Origin: Nansenia antarctica
Lineage: Eukaryota; Chordata; Actinopteri; Argentiniformes; Microstomatidae
Assembly: GCA_963989245.1 (NCBI GenBank)
Contig: OZ022341.1
Location: 54,299,496 to 54,363,495 of the forward strand
Length of the DNA stretch: 64,000 nt
Direction: 5' to 3'
Made by a program: the position numbers and the translations under genes. This document shows, in pieces, positions 30,146 to 41,046 of this stretch. The notes beneath the pieces were generated by a model. It was not told the origin of the DNA. It saw only the letters and a list, made by a program, of their open reading frames with translations, and did no database searches. Each line of letters begins with the position of its first letter. Position 1 is the first letter of the stretch.

Positions 30146-30592
30146 TTAATAGTAATCAACTAAAACCTGTCTGCGATGGGACACTTCAATCATACTATCA
30201 TATACCGCATAAATTATTAGATTGATGGTATTAGGCAGCGGGTTCCTGAAACGTGTCTCCAGGCGTATGTTACCACTCTTGATCAATGATAGATGCTGAC
30301 TATTATCCTCGTCAGGTGTCAGATTAAATGCATAAAGAGTGTACCCTCTCAGGAAATCGTTTCGATCAATGGCCATAGCACTGTTCTTTAAATGTCTCCC
30401 TGTTGATAACACCAGTTGATAGAATTCACGAGTTACGCAACCATTAGGGAAGTCCGGTTGTAATGGTTTGGTGGGGAACTGGACACCGTCAACATATATT
30501 GCCAGATATTCTAGATTATAATTCTTAAAATTGAATGGGTTCTTGCCATAGTCGCCCGTAAAAGAGTCATTATCAACCATCGCTACCACCAC
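30146..30592 (-). CDS. Capsid-like fragment C29
   Basis: Consensus protein. Confidence 0.6.
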   Translation of the reverse strand: MVVAMVDNDSFTGDYGKNPFNFKNYNLEYLAIYVDGVQFPTKPLQPDFPNGCVTREFYQLVLSTGRHLKNSAMAIDRNDFLRGYTLYAFNLTPDEDNSQHLSLIKSGNIRLETRFRNPLPNTINLIIYAVYDSMIEVSHRRQVLVDYY

Positions 30593-30704
30593 AGACTATG
30601 TTATTGTTTGACTAAAACCCCTTGCTTGACTAAATAAAAATGATTGTAATGATACATGAACTCTGATAATTTATTTGACCAACATTTTATTGACTTGCAC
30701 AATC

Positions 30705-31154
30705 TTACACAATTGTCTGAACATGTTGAACACAACTAAACACATTATGAACACACACACACGGTTGCAACTTTTTCACAAAACGTGTTACCATTGTGTC
30801 ATTTTTAAACAGATTAGAAGAATATTTAGATATCAACATATCATAGGTGATGCCTCTACACATGTGATTTAAGAAGTAGATACAGTGTTCACCACATGTG
30901 ACCGATGTGACATCCTGAACTTGTTTGTCTGATAAATGTATCTCGTCACATGACATGTTTAAAAAGTCATAAATCGATTTAGGAAATATTGAATGATTTG
31001 GAGCATTTCCAAAACTGTCAAAAAAACACCCAACTCTCTCCAATATATAAACTGCCAGCCAATGCTCTCCAGGCTGGTCAGAGGGGTGTGTGTTAATTAT
31101 CATAGCACTAGGTCTTATTTGTAGAGGTTGCTGGGGCAGTTTATCACAAGCCAA
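30705..31154 (-). CDS. Protease fragment P30 (AC6 tail)
   Basis: Consensus, GAC allele; first unit of the 5,227-bp block. Confidence 0.6.
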   Translation of the reverse strand: MACDKLPQQPLQIRPSAMIINTHPSDQPGEHWLAVYILERVGCFFDSFGNAPNHSIFPKSIYDFLNMSCDEIHLSDKQVQDVTSVTCGEHCIYFLNHMCRGITYDMLISKYSSNLFKNDTMVTRFVKKLQPCVCVHNVFSCVQHVQTIV

Positions 31155-31190
31155 AACACCTGGCTGTCAGTTCCACAGTATTCATGATGC

Positions 31191-31637
31191 TTAATAGTAA
31201 TCAACTAAAACCTGTCTGCGATGGGACACTTCAATCATACTATCATATACCGCATAAATTATTAGATTGATGGTATTAGGCAGCGGGTTCCTGAAACGTG
31301 TCTCCAGGCGTATGTTACCACTCTTGATCAATGATAGATGCTGACTATTATCCTCGTCAGGTGTCAGATTAAATGCATAAAGAGTGTACCCTCTCAGGAA
31401 ATCGTTTCGATCAATGGCCATAGCACTGTTCTTTAAATGTCTCCCTGTTGATAACACCAGTTGATAGAATTCACGAGTTACGCAACCATTAGGGAAGTCC
31501 GGTTGTAATGGTTTGGTGGGGAACTGGACACCGTCAACATATATTGCCAGATATTCTAGATTATAATTCTTAAAATTGAATGGGTTCTTGCCATAGTCGC
31601 CCGTAAAAGAGTCATTATCAACCATCGCTACCACCAC
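31191..31637 (-). CDS. Capsid-like fragment C30
   Basis: Consensus protein. Confidence 0.6.
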   Translation of the reverse strand: MVVAMVDNDSFTGDYGKNPFNFKNYNLEYLAIYVDGVQFPTKPLQPDFPNGCVTREFYQLVLSTGRHLKNSAMAIDRNDFLRGYTLYAFNLTPDEDNSQHLSLIKSGNIRLETRFRNPLPNTINLIIYAVYDSMIEVSHRRQVLVDYY

Positions 31638-31749
31638 AGACTATGTTATTGTTTGACTAAAACCCCTTGCTTGACTAAATAAAAATGATTGTAATGATAC
31701 ATGAACTCTGATAATTTATTTGACCAACATTTTATTGACTTGCACAATC

Positions 31750-32199
31750 TTACACAATTGTCTGAACATGTTGAACACAACTAAACACATTATGAACACA
31801 CACACACGATTGCAACTTTTTCACAAAACGTGTTACCATTGTGTCATTTTTAAACAGATTAGAAGAATATTTAGATATCAACATATCATAGGTGATGCCT
31901 CTACACATGTGATTTAAGAAGTAGATACAGTGTTCACCACATGTGACCGATGTGACATCCTGAACTTGTTTGTCTGATAAATGTATCTCGTCACATGACA
32001 TGTTTAAAAAGTCATAAATCGATTTAGGAAATATTGAATGATTTGGAGCATTTCCAAAACTGTCAAAAAAACACCCAACTCTCTCCAATATATAAACTGC
32101 CAGCCAATGCTCTCCAGGCTGGTCAGAGGGGTGTGTGTTAATTATCATAGCACTAGGTCTTATTTGTAGAGGTTGCTGGGGCAGTTTATCACAAGCCAA
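31750..32199 (-). CDS. Protease fragment P31 (AC6 tail, Pro131Ser)
   Basis: Ser131 (31807-31809) beside the AC tract; shared only with P36. Confidence 0.6.
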   Translation of the reverse strand: MACDKLPQQPLQIRPSAMIINTHPSDQPGEHWLAVYILERVGCFFDSFGNAPNHSIFPKSIYDFLNMSCDEIHLSDKQVQDVTSVTCGEHCIYFLNHMCRGITYDMLISKYSSNLFKNDTMVTRFVKKLQSCVCVHNVFSCVQHVQTIV

Positions 32200-32235
32200 A
32201 ACACCTGGCTGTCAGTTCCACAGTATTCATGATGC

Positions 32236-32682
32236 TTAATAGTAATCAACTAAAACCTGTCTGCGATGGGACACTTCAATCATACTATCATATACCGCAT
32301 AAATTATTAGATTGATGGTATTAGGCAGCGGGTTCCTGAAACGTGTCTCCAGGCGTATGTTACCACTCTTGATCAATGATAGATGCTGACTATTATCCTC
32401 GTCAGGTGTCAGATTAAATGCATAAAGAGTGTACCCTCTCAGGAAATCGTTTCGATCAATGGCCATAGCACTGTTCTTTAAATGTCTCCCTGTTGATAAC
32501 ACCAGTTGATAGAATTCACGAGTTACGCAACCATTAGGGAAGTCCGGTTGTAATGGTTTGGTGGGGAACTGGACACCGTCAACATATATTGCCAGATATT
32601 CTAGATTATAATTCTTAAAATTGAATGGGTTCTTGCCATAGTCGCCCGTAAAAGAGTCATTATCAACCATCGCTACCACCAC
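32236..32682 (-). CDS. Capsid-like fragment C31
   Basis: Consensus protein. Confidence 0.6.
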   Translation of the reverse strand: MVVAMVDNDSFTGDYGKNPFNFKNYNLEYLAIYVDGVQFPTKPLQPDFPNGCVTREFYQLVLSTGRHLKNSAMAIDRNDFLRGYTLYAFNLTPDEDNSQHLSLIKSGNIRLETRFRNPLPNTINLIIYAVYDSMIEVSHRRQVLVDYY

Positions 32683-32794
32683 AGACTATGTTATTGTTTG
32701 ACTAAAACCCCTTGCTTGACTAAATAAAAATGATTGTAATGATACATGAACTCTGATAATTTATTTGACCAACATTTTATTGACTTGCACAATC

Positions 32795-33244
32795 TTACAC
32801 AATTGTCTGAACATGTTGAACACAACTAAACACATTATGAACACACACACACGGTTGCAACTTTTTCACAAAACGTGTTACCATTGTGTCATTTTTAAAC
32901 AGATTAGAAGAATATTTAGATATCAACATATCATAGGTGATGCCTCTACACATGTGATTTAAGAAGTAGATACAGTGTTCACCACATGTGACCGATGTGA
33001 CATCCTGAACTTGTTTGTCTGATAAATGTATCTCGTCACATGACATGTTTAAAAAGTCATAAATCGATTTAGGAAATATTGAATGATTTGGAGCATTTCC
33101 AAAACTGTCAAAAAAACACCCAACTCTCTCCAATATATAAACTGCCAGCCAATGCTCTCCAGGCTGGTCAGAGGGGTGTGTGTTAATTATCATAGCACTA
33201 GGTCTTATTTGTAGAGGTTGCTGGGGCAGTTTATCACAAGCCAA
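32795..33244 (-). CDS. Protease fragment P32 (AC6 tail)
   Basis: Consensus, GAC allele. Confidence 0.6.
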   Translation of the reverse strand: MACDKLPQQPLQIRPSAMIINTHPSDQPGEHWLAVYILERVGCFFDSFGNAPNHSIFPKSIYDFLNMSCDEIHLSDKQVQDVTSVTCGEHCIYFLNHMCRGITYDMLISKYSSNLFKNDTMVTRFVKKLQPCVCVHNVFSCVQHVQTIV

Positions 33245-33280
33245 AACACCTGGCTGTCAGTTCCACAGTATTCATGATGC

Positions 33281-33727
33281 TTAATAGTAATCAACTAAAA
33301 CCTGTCTGCGATGGGACACTTCAATCATACTATCATATACCGCATAAATTATTAGATTGATGGTATTAGGCAGCGGGTTCCTGAAACGTGTCTCCAGGCG
33401 TATGTTACCACTCTTGATCAATGATAGATGCTGACTATTATCCTCGTCAGGTGTCAGATTAAATGCATAAAGAGTGTACCCTCTCAGGAAATCGTTTCGA
33501 TCAATGGCCATAGCACTGTTCTTTAAATGTCTCCCTGTTGATAACACCAGTTGATAGAATTCACGAGTTACGCAACCATTAGGGAAGTCCGGTTGTAATG
33601 GTTTGGTGGGGAACTGGACACCGTCAACATATATTGCCAGATATTCTAGATTATAATTCTTAAAATTGAATGGGTTCTTGCCATAGTCGCCCGTAAAAGA
33701 GTCATTATCAACCATCGCTACCACCAC
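33281..33727 (-). CDS. Capsid-like fragment C32
   Basis: Consensus protein. Confidence 0.6.
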   Translation of the reverse strand: MVVAMVDNDSFTGDYGKNPFNFKNYNLEYLAIYVDGVQFPTKPLQPDFPNGCVTREFYQLVLSTGRHLKNSAMAIDRNDFLRGYTLYAFNLTPDEDNSQHLSLIKSGNIRLETRFRNPLPNTINLIIYAVYDSMIEVSHRRQVLVDYY

Positions 33728-33839
33728 AGACTATGTTATTGTTTGACTAAAACCCCTTGCTTGACTAAATAAAAATGATTGTAATGATACATGAACTCTG
33801 ATAATTTATTTGACCAACATTTTATTGACTTGCACAATC

Positions 33840-34289
33840 TTACACAATTGTCTGAACATGTTGAACACAACTAAACACATTATGAACACACACACACGGT
33901 TGCAACTTTTTCACAAAACGTGTTACCATTGTGTCATTTTTAAACAGATTAGAAGAATATTTAGATATCAACATATCATAGGTGATGCCTCTACACATGT
34001 GATTTAAGAAGTAGATACAGTGTTCACCACATGTGACCGATGTGACATCCTGAACTTGTTTGTCTGATAAATGTATCTCGTCACATGACATGTTTAAAAA
34101 GTCATAAATCGATTTAGGAAATATTGAATGATTTGGAGCATTTCCAAAACTGTCAAAAAAACACCCAACTCTCTCCAATATATAAACTGCCAGCCAATGC
34201 TCTCCAGGCTGGTCAGAGGGGTGTGTGTTAATTATCATAGCACTAGGTCTTATTTGTAGAGGTTGCTGGGGCAGTTTATCACAAGCCAA
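33840..34289 (-). CDS. Protease fragment P33 (AC6 tail)
   Basis: Consensus, GAC allele. Confidence 0.6.
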   Translation of the reverse strand: MACDKLPQQPLQIRPSAMIINTHPSDQPGEHWLAVYILERVGCFFDSFGNAPNHSIFPKSIYDFLNMSCDEIHLSDKQVQDVTSVTCGEHCIYFLNHMCRGITYDMLISKYSSNLFKNDTMVTRFVKKLQPCVCVHNVFSCVQHVQTIV

Positions 34290-34325
34290 AACACCTGGCT
34301 GTCAGTTCCACAGTATTCATGATGC

Positions 34326-34772
34326 TTAATAGTAATCAACTAAAACCTGTCTGCGATGGGACACTTCAATCATACTATCATATACCGCATAAATTATTAG
34401 ATTGATGGTATTAGGCAGCGGGTTCCTGAAACGTGTCTCCAGGCGTATGTTACCACTCTTGATCAATGATAGATGCTGACTATTATCCTCGTCAGGTGTC
34501 AGATTAAATGCATAAAGAGTGTACCCTCTCAGGAAATCGTTTCGATCAATGGCCATAGCACTGTTCTTTAAATGTCTCCCTGTTGATAACACCAGTTGAT
34601 AGAATTCACGAGTTACGCAACCATTAGGGAAGTCCGGTTGTAATGGTTTGGTGGGGAACTGGACACCGTCAACATATATTGCCAGATATTCTAGATTATA
34701 ATTCTTAAAATTGAATGGGTTCTTGCCATAGTCGCCCGTAAAAGAGTCATTATCAACCATCGCTACCACCAC
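34326..34772 (-). CDS. Capsid-like fragment C33
   Basis: Consensus protein. Confidence 0.6.
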   Translation of the reverse strand: MVVAMVDNDSFTGDYGKNPFNFKNYNLEYLAIYVDGVQFPTKPLQPDFPNGCVTREFYQLVLSTGRHLKNSAMAIDRNDFLRGYTLYAFNLTPDEDNSQHLSLIKSGNIRLETRFRNPLPNTINLIIYAVYDSMIEVSHRRQVLVDYY

Positions 34773-34850
34773 AGACTATGTTATTGTTTGACTAAAACCC
34801 CTTGCTTGACTAAATAAAAATGATTGTAATGATACATGAACTCTGATAAT

Positions 34851-35336
34851 TTATTTGACCAACATTTTATTGACTTGCACAATCTTACACAATTGTCTGA
34901 ACATGTTGAACACAACTAAACACATTATGAACACACACACACACGGTTGCAACTTTTTCACAAAACGTGTTACCATTGTGTCATTTTTAAACAGATTAGA
35001 AGAATATTTAGATATCAACATATCATAGGTGATGCCTCTACACATGTGATTTAAGAAGTAGATACAGTGTTCACCACATGTGACCGATGTGACATCCTGA
35101 ACTTGTTTGTCTGATAAATGTATCTCATCACATGACATGTTTAAAAAGTCATAAATCGATTTAGGAAATATTGAATGATTTGGAGCATTTCCAAAACTGT
35201 CAAAAAAACACCCAACTCTCTCCAATATATAAACTGCCAGCCAATGCTCTCCAGGCTGGTCAGAGGGGTGTGTGTTAATTATCATAGCACTAGGTCTTAT
35301 TTGTAGAGGTTGCTGGGGCAGTTTATCACAAGCCAA
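34851..35336 (-). CDS. Protease fragment P34 (AC7 tail)
   Basis: Consensus 161-codon form, GAT allele; ends the first 5,227-bp block. Confidence 0.6.
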   Translation of the reverse strand: MACDKLPQQPLQIRPSAMIINTHPSDQPGEHWLAVYILERVGCFFDSFGNAPNHSIFPKSIYDFLNMSCDEIHLSDKQVQDVTSVTCGEHCIYFLNHMCRGITYDMLISKYSSNLFKNDTMVTRFVKKLQPCVCVFIMCLVVFNMFRQLCKIVQVNKMLVK

Positions 35337-35372
35337 AACACCTGGCTGTCAGTTCCACAGTATTCATGATGC

Positions 35373-35819
35373 TTAATAGTAATCAACTAAAACCTGTCTG
35401 CGATGGGACACTTCAATCATACTATCATATACCGCATAAATTATTAGATTGATGGTATTAGGCAGCGGGTTCCTGAAACGTGTCTCCAGGCGTATGTTAC
35501 CACTCTTGATCAATGATAGATGCTGACTATTATCCTCGTCAGGTGTCAGATTAAATGCATAAAGAGTGTACCCTCTCAGGAAATCGTTTCGATCAATGGC
35601 CATAGCACTGTTCTTTAAATGTCTCCCTGTTGATAACACCAGTTGATAGAATTCACGAGTTACGCAACCATTAGGGAAGTCCGGTTGTAATGGTTTGGTG
35701 GGGAACTGGACACCGTCAACATATATTGCCAGATATTCTAGATTATAATTCTTAAAATTGAATGGGTTCTTGCCATAGTCGCCCGTAAAAGAGTCATTAT
35801 CAACCATCGCTACCACCAC
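35373..35819 (-). CDS. Capsid-like fragment C34
   Basis: Consensus protein. Confidence 0.6.
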   Translation of the reverse strand: MVVAMVDNDSFTGDYGKNPFNFKNYNLEYLAIYVDGVQFPTKPLQPDFPNGCVTREFYQLVLSTGRHLKNSAMAIDRNDFLRGYTLYAFNLTPDEDNSQHLSLIKSGNIRLETRFRNPLPNTINLIIYAVYDSMIEVSHRRQVLVDYY

Positions 35820-35931
35820 AGACTATGTTATTGTTTGACTAAAACCCCTTGCTTGACTAAATAAAAATGATTGTAATGATACATGAACTCTGATAATTTA
35901 TTTGACCAACATTTTATTGACTTGCACAATC

Positions 35932-36381
35932 TTACACAATTGTCTGAACATGTTGAACACAACTAAACACATTATGAACACACACACACGGTTGCAACTT
36001 TTTCACAAAACGTGTTACCATTGTGTCATTTTTAAACAGATTAGAAGAATATTTAGATATCAACATATCATAGGTGATGCCTCTACACATGTGATTTAAG
36101 AAGTAGATACAGTGTTCACCACATGTGACCGATGTGACATCCTGAACTTGTTTGTCTGATAAATGTATCTCGTCACATGACATGTTTAAAAAGTCATAAA
36201 TCGATTTAGGAAATATTGAATGATTTGGAGCATTTCCAAAACTGTCAAAAAAACACCCAACTCTCTCCAATATATAAACTGCCAGCCAATGCTCTCCAGG
36301 CTGGTCAGAGGGGTGTGTGTTAATTATCATAGCACTAGGTCTTATTTGTAGAGGTTGCTGGGGCAGTTTATCACAAGCCAA
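35932..36381 (-). CDS. Protease fragment P35 (AC6 tail)
   Basis: Consensus, GAC allele; opens the second 5,227-bp block. Confidence 0.6.
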   Translation of the reverse strand: MACDKLPQQPLQIRPSAMIINTHPSDQPGEHWLAVYILERVGCFFDSFGNAPNHSIFPKSIYDFLNMSCDEIHLSDKQVQDVTSVTCGEHCIYFLNHMCRGITYDMLISKYSSNLFKNDTMVTRFVKKLQPCVCVHNVFSCVQHVQTIV

Positions 36382-36417
36382 AACACCTGGCTGTCAGTTC
36401 CACAGTATTCATGATGC

Positions 36418-36864
36418 TTAATAGTAATCAACTAAAACCTGTCTGCGATGGGACACTTCAATCATACTATCATATACCGCATAAATTATTAGATTGATGG
36501 TATTAGGCAGCGGGTTCCTGAAACGTGTCTCCAGGCGTATGTTACCACTCTTGATCAATGATAGATGCTGACTATTATCCTCGTCAGGTGTCAGATTAAA
36601 TGCATAAAGAGTGTACCCTCTCAGGAAATCGTTTCGATCAATGGCCATAGCACTGTTCTTTAAATGTCTCCCTGTTGATAACACCAGTTGATAGAATTCA
36701 CGAGTTACGCAACCATTAGGGAAGTCCGGTTGTAATGGTTTGGTGGGGAACTGGACACCGTCAACATATATTGCCAGATATTCTAGATTATAATTCTTAA
36801 AATTGAATGGGTTCTTGCCATAGTCGCCCGTAAAAGAGTCATTATCAACCATCGCTACCACCAC
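36418..36864 (-). CDS. Capsid-like fragment C35
   Basis: Consensus protein. Confidence 0.6.
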   Translation of the reverse strand: MVVAMVDNDSFTGDYGKNPFNFKNYNLEYLAIYVDGVQFPTKPLQPDFPNGCVTREFYQLVLSTGRHLKNSAMAIDRNDFLRGYTLYAFNLTPDEDNSQHLSLIKSGNIRLETRFRNPLPNTINLIIYAVYDSMIEVSHRRQVLVDYY

Positions 36865-36976
36865 AGACTATGTTATTGTTTGACTAAAACCCCTTGCTTG
36901 ACTAAATAAAAATGATTGTAATGATACATGAACTCTGATAATTTATTTGACCAACATTTTATTGACTTGCACAATC

Positions 36977-37426
36977 TTACACAATTGTCTGAACATGTTG
37001 AACACAACTAAACACATTATGAACACACACACACGATTGCAACTTTTTCACAAAACGTGTTACCATTGTGTCATTTTTAAACAGATTAGAAGAATATTTA
37101 GATATCAACATATCATAGGTGATGCCTCTACACATGTGATTTAAGAAGTAGATACAGTGTTCACCACATGTGACCGATGTGACATCCTGAACTTGTTTGT
37201 CTGATAAATGTATCTCGTCACATGACATGTTTAAAAAGTCATAAATCGATTTAGGAAATATTGAATGATTTGGAGCATTTCCAAAACTGTCAAAAAAACA
37301 CCCAACTCTCTCCAATATATAAACTGCCAGCCAATGCTCTCCAGGCTGGTCAGAGGGGTGTGTGTTAATTATCATAGCACTAGGTCTTATTTGTAGAGGT
37401 TGCTGGGGCAGTTTATCACAAGCCAA
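36977..37426 (-). CDS. Protease fragment P36 (AC6 tail, Pro131Ser)
   Basis: Ser131 at 37034-37036, the partner of P31. Confidence 0.6.
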   Translation of the reverse strand: MACDKLPQQPLQIRPSAMIINTHPSDQPGEHWLAVYILERVGCFFDSFGNAPNHSIFPKSIYDFLNMSCDEIHLSDKQVQDVTSVTCGEHCIYFLNHMCRGITYDMLISKYSSNLFKNDTMVTRFVKKLQSCVCVHNVFSCVQHVQTIV

Positions 37427-37462
37427 AACACCTGGCTGTCAGTTCCACAGTATTCATGATGC

Positions 37463-37909
37463 TTAATAGTAATCAACTAAAACCTGTCTGCGATGGGACA
37501 CTTCAATCATACTATCATATACCGCATAAATTATTAGATTGATGGTATTAGGCAGCGGGTTCCTGAAACGTGTCTCCAGGCGTATGTTACCACTCTTGAT
37601 CAATGATAGATGCTGACTATTATCCTCGTCAGGTGTCAGATTAAATGCATAAAGAGTGTACCCTCTCAGGAAATCGTTTCGATCAATGGCCATAGCACTG
37701 TTCTTTAAATGTCTCCCTGTTGATAACACCAGTTGATAGAATTCACGAGTTACGCAACCATTAGGGAAGTCCGGTTGTAATGGTTTGGTGGGGAACTGGA
37801 CACCGTCAACATATATTGCCAGATATTCTAGATTATAATTCTTAAAATTGAATGGGTTCTTGCCATAGTCGCCCGTAAAAGAGTCATTATCAACCATCGC
37901 TACCACCAC
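37463..37909 (-). CDS. Capsid-like fragment C36
   Basis: Consensus protein. Confidence 0.6.
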   Translation of the reverse strand: MVVAMVDNDSFTGDYGKNPFNFKNYNLEYLAIYVDGVQFPTKPLQPDFPNGCVTREFYQLVLSTGRHLKNSAMAIDRNDFLRGYTLYAFNLTPDEDNSQHLSLIKSGNIRLETRFRNPLPNTINLIIYAVYDSMIEVSHRRQVLVDYY

Positions 37910-38021
37910 AGACTATGTTATTGTTTGACTAAAACCCCTTGCTTGACTAAATAAAAATGATTGTAATGATACATGAACTCTGATAATTTATTTGACCAAC
38001 ATTTTATTGACTTGCACAATC

Positions 38022-38471
38022 TTACACAATTGTCTGAACATGTTGAACACAACTAAACACATTATGAACACACACACACGGTTGCAACTTTTTCACAAAA
38101 CGTGTTACCATTGTGTCATTTTTAAACAGATTAGAAGAATATTTAGATATCAACATATCATAGGTGATGCCTCTACACATGTGATTTAAGAAGTAGATAC
38201 AGTGTTCACCACATGTGACCGATGTGACATCCTGAACTTGTTTGTCTGATAAATGTATCTCGTCACATGACATGTTTAAAAAGTCATAAATCGATTTAGG
38301 AAATATTGAATGATTTGGAGCATTTCCAAAACTGTCAAAAAAACACCCAACTCTCTCCAATATATAAACTGCCAGCCAATGCTCTCCAGGCTGGTCAGAG
38401 GGGTGTGTGTTAATTATCATAGCACTAGGTCTTATTTGTAGAGGTTGCTGGGGCAGTTTATCACAAGCCAA
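38022..38471 (-). CDS. Protease fragment P37 (AC6 tail)
   Basis: Consensus, GAC allele. Confidence 0.6.
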   Translation of the reverse strand: MACDKLPQQPLQIRPSAMIINTHPSDQPGEHWLAVYILERVGCFFDSFGNAPNHSIFPKSIYDFLNMSCDEIHLSDKQVQDVTSVTCGEHCIYFLNHMCRGITYDMLISKYSSNLFKNDTMVTRFVKKLQPCVCVHNVFSCVQHVQTIV

Positions 38472-38507
38472 AACACCTGGCTGTCAGTTCCACAGTATTC
38501 ATGATGC

Positions 38508-38954
38508 TTAATAGTAATCAACTAAAACCTGTCTGCGATGGGACACTTCAATCATACTATCATATACCGCATAAATTATTAGATTGATGGTATTAGGCAG
38601 CGGGTTCCTGAAACGTGTCTCCAGGCGTATGTTACCACTCTTGATCAATGATAGATGCTGACTATTATCCTCGTCAGGTGTCAGATTAAATGCATAAAGA
38701 GTGTACCCTCTCAGGAAATCGTTTCGATCAATGGCCATAGCACTGTTCTTTAAATGTCTCCCTGTTGATAACACCAGTTGATAGAATTCACGAGTTACGC
38801 AACCATTAGGGAAGTCCGGTTGTAATGGTTTGGTGGGGAACTGGACACCGTCAACATATATTGCCAGATATTCTAGATTATAATTCTTAAAATTGAATGG
38901 GTTCTTGCCATAGTCGCCCGTAAAAGAGTCATTATCAACCATCGCTACCACCAC
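38508..38954 (-). CDS. Capsid-like fragment C37
   Basis: Consensus protein. Confidence 0.6.
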   Translation of the reverse strand: MVVAMVDNDSFTGDYGKNPFNFKNYNLEYLAIYVDGVQFPTKPLQPDFPNGCVTREFYQLVLSTGRHLKNSAMAIDRNDFLRGYTLYAFNLTPDEDNSQHLSLIKSGNIRLETRFRNPLPNTINLIIYAVYDSMIEVSHRRQVLVDYY

Positions 38955-39066
38955 AGACTATGTTATTGTTTGACTAAAACCCCTTGCTTGACTAAATAAA
39001 AATGATTGTAATGATACATGAACTCTGATAATTTATTTGACCAACATTTTATTGACTTGCACAATC

Positions 39067-39516
39067 TTACACAATTGTCTGAACATGTTGAACACAACTA
39101 AACACATTATGAACACACACACACGGTTGCAACTTTTTCACAAAACGTGTTACCATTGTGTCATTTTTAAACAGATTAGAAGAATATTTAGATATCAACA
39201 TATCATAGGTGATGCCTCTACACATGTGATTTAAGAAGTAGATACAGTGTTCACCACATGTGACCGATGTGACATCCTGAACTTGTTTGTCTGATAAATG
39301 TATCTCGTCACATGACATGTTTAAAAAGTCATAAATCGATTTAGGAAATATTGAATGATTTGGAGCATTTCCAAAACTGTCAAAAAAACACCCAACTCTC
39401 TCCAATATATAAACTGCCAGCCAATGCTCTCCAGGCTGGTCAGAGGGGTGTGTGTTAATTATCATAGCACTAGGTCTTATTTGTAGAGGTTGCTGGGGCA
39501 GTTTATCACAAGCCAA
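39067..39516 (-). CDS. Protease fragment P38 (AC6 tail)
   Basis: Consensus; last copy with the GAC Asp70 allele. Confidence 0.6.
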   Translation of the reverse strand: MACDKLPQQPLQIRPSAMIINTHPSDQPGEHWLAVYILERVGCFFDSFGNAPNHSIFPKSIYDFLNMSCDEIHLSDKQVQDVTSVTCGEHCIYFLNHMCRGITYDMLISKYSSNLFKNDTMVTRFVKKLQPCVCVHNVFSCVQHVQTIV

Positions 39517-39552
39517 AACACCTGGCTGTCAGTTCCACAGTATTCATGATGC

Positions 39553-39999
39553 TTAATAGTAATCAACTAAAACCTGTCTGCGATGGGACACTTCAATCAT
39601 ACTATCATATACCGCATAAATTATTAGATTGATGGTATTAGGCAGCGGGTTCCTGAAACGTGTCTCCAGGCGTATGTTACCACTCTTGATCAATGATAGA
39701 TGCTGACTATTATCCTCGTCAGGTGTCAGATTAAATGCATAAAGAGTGTACCCTCTCAGGAAATCGTTTCGATCAATGGCCATAGCACTGTTCTTTAAAT
39801 GTCTCCCTGTTGATAACACCAGTTGATAGAATTCACGAGTTACGCAACCATTAGGGAAGTCCGGTTGTAATGGTTTGGTGGGGAACTGGACACCGTCAAC
39901 ATATATTGCCAGATATTCTAGATTATAATTCTTAAAATTGAATGGGTTCTTGCCATAGTCGCCCGTAAAAGAGTCATTATCAACCATCGCTACCACCAC
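39553..39999 (-). CDS. Capsid-like fragment C38
   Basis: Consensus protein. Confidence 0.6.
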   Translation of the reverse strand: MVVAMVDNDSFTGDYGKNPFNFKNYNLEYLAIYVDGVQFPTKPLQPDFPNGCVTREFYQLVLSTGRHLKNSAMAIDRNDFLRGYTLYAFNLTPDEDNSQHLSLIKSGNIRLETRFRNPLPNTINLIIYAVYDSMIEVSHRRQVLVDYY

Positions 40000-40077
40000 A
40001 GACTATGTTATTGTTTGACTAAAACCCCTTGCTTGACTAAATAAAAATGATTGTAATGATACATGAACTCTGATAAT

Positions 40078-40563
40078 TTATTTGACCAACATTTTATTGA
40101 CTTGCACAATCTTACACAATTGTCTGAACATGTTGAACACAACTAAACACATTATGAACACACACACACACGGTTGCAACTTTTTCACAAAACGTGTTAC
40201 CATTGTGTCATTTTTAAACAGATTAGAAGAATATTTAGATATCAACATATCATAGGTGATGCCTCTACACATGTGATTTAAGAAGTAGATACAGTGTTCA
40301 CCACATGTGACCGATGTGACATCCTGAACTTGTTTGTCTGATAAATGTATCTCATCACATGACATGTTTAAAAAGTCATAAATCGATTTAGGAAATATTG
40401 AATGATTTGGAGCATTTCCAAAACTGTCAAAAAAACACCCAACTCTCTCCAATATATAAACTGCCAGCCAATGCTCTCCAGGCTGGTCAGAGGGGTGTGT
40501 GTTAATTATCATAGCACTAGGTCTTATTTGTAGAGGTTGCTGGGGCAGTTTATCACAAGCCAA
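40078..40563 (-). CDS. Protease fragment P39 (AC7 tail)
   Basis: Consensus 161-codon form, GAT allele; ends the second 5,227-bp block. Confidence 0.6.
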   Translation of the reverse strand: MACDKLPQQPLQIRPSAMIINTHPSDQPGEHWLAVYILERVGCFFDSFGNAPNHSIFPKSIYDFLNMSCDEIHLSDKQVQDVTSVTCGEHCIYFLNHMCRGITYDMLISKYSSNLFKNDTMVTRFVKKLQPCVCVFIMCLVVFNMFRQLCKIVQVNKMLVK

Positions 40564-40599
40564 AACACCTGGCTGTCAGTTCCACAGTATTCATGATGC

Positions 40600-41046
40600 T
40601 TAATAGTAATCAACTAAAACCTGTCTGCGATGGGACACTTCAATCATACTATCATATACCGCATAAATTATTAGATTGATGGTATTAGGCAGCGGGTTCC
40701 TGAAACGTGTCTCCAGGCGTATGTTACCACTCTTGATCAATGATAGATGCTGACTATTATCCTCGTCAGGTGTCAGATTAAATGCATAAAGAGTGTACCC
40801 TCTCAGGAAATCGTTTCGATCAATGGCCATAGCACTGTTCTTTAAATGTCTCCCTGTTGATAACACCAGTTGATAGAATTCACGAGTTACGCAACCATTA
40901 GGGAAGTCCGGTTGTAATGGTTTGGTGGGGAACTGGACACCGTCAACATATATTGCCAGATATTCTAGATTATAATTCTTAAAATTGAATGGGTTCTTGC
41001 CATAGTCGCCCGTAAAAGAGTCATTATCAACCATCGCTACCACCAC
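40600..41046 (-). CDS. Capsid-like fragment C39
   Basis: Consensus protein. Confidence 0.6.
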   Translation of the reverse strand: MVVAMVDNDSFTGDYGKNPFNFKNYNLEYLAIYVDGVQFPTKPLQPDFPNGCVTREFYQLVLSTGRHLKNSAMAIDRNDFLRGYTLYAFNLTPDEDNSQHLSLIKSGNIRLETRFRNPLPNTINLIIYAVYDSMIEVSHRRQVLVDYY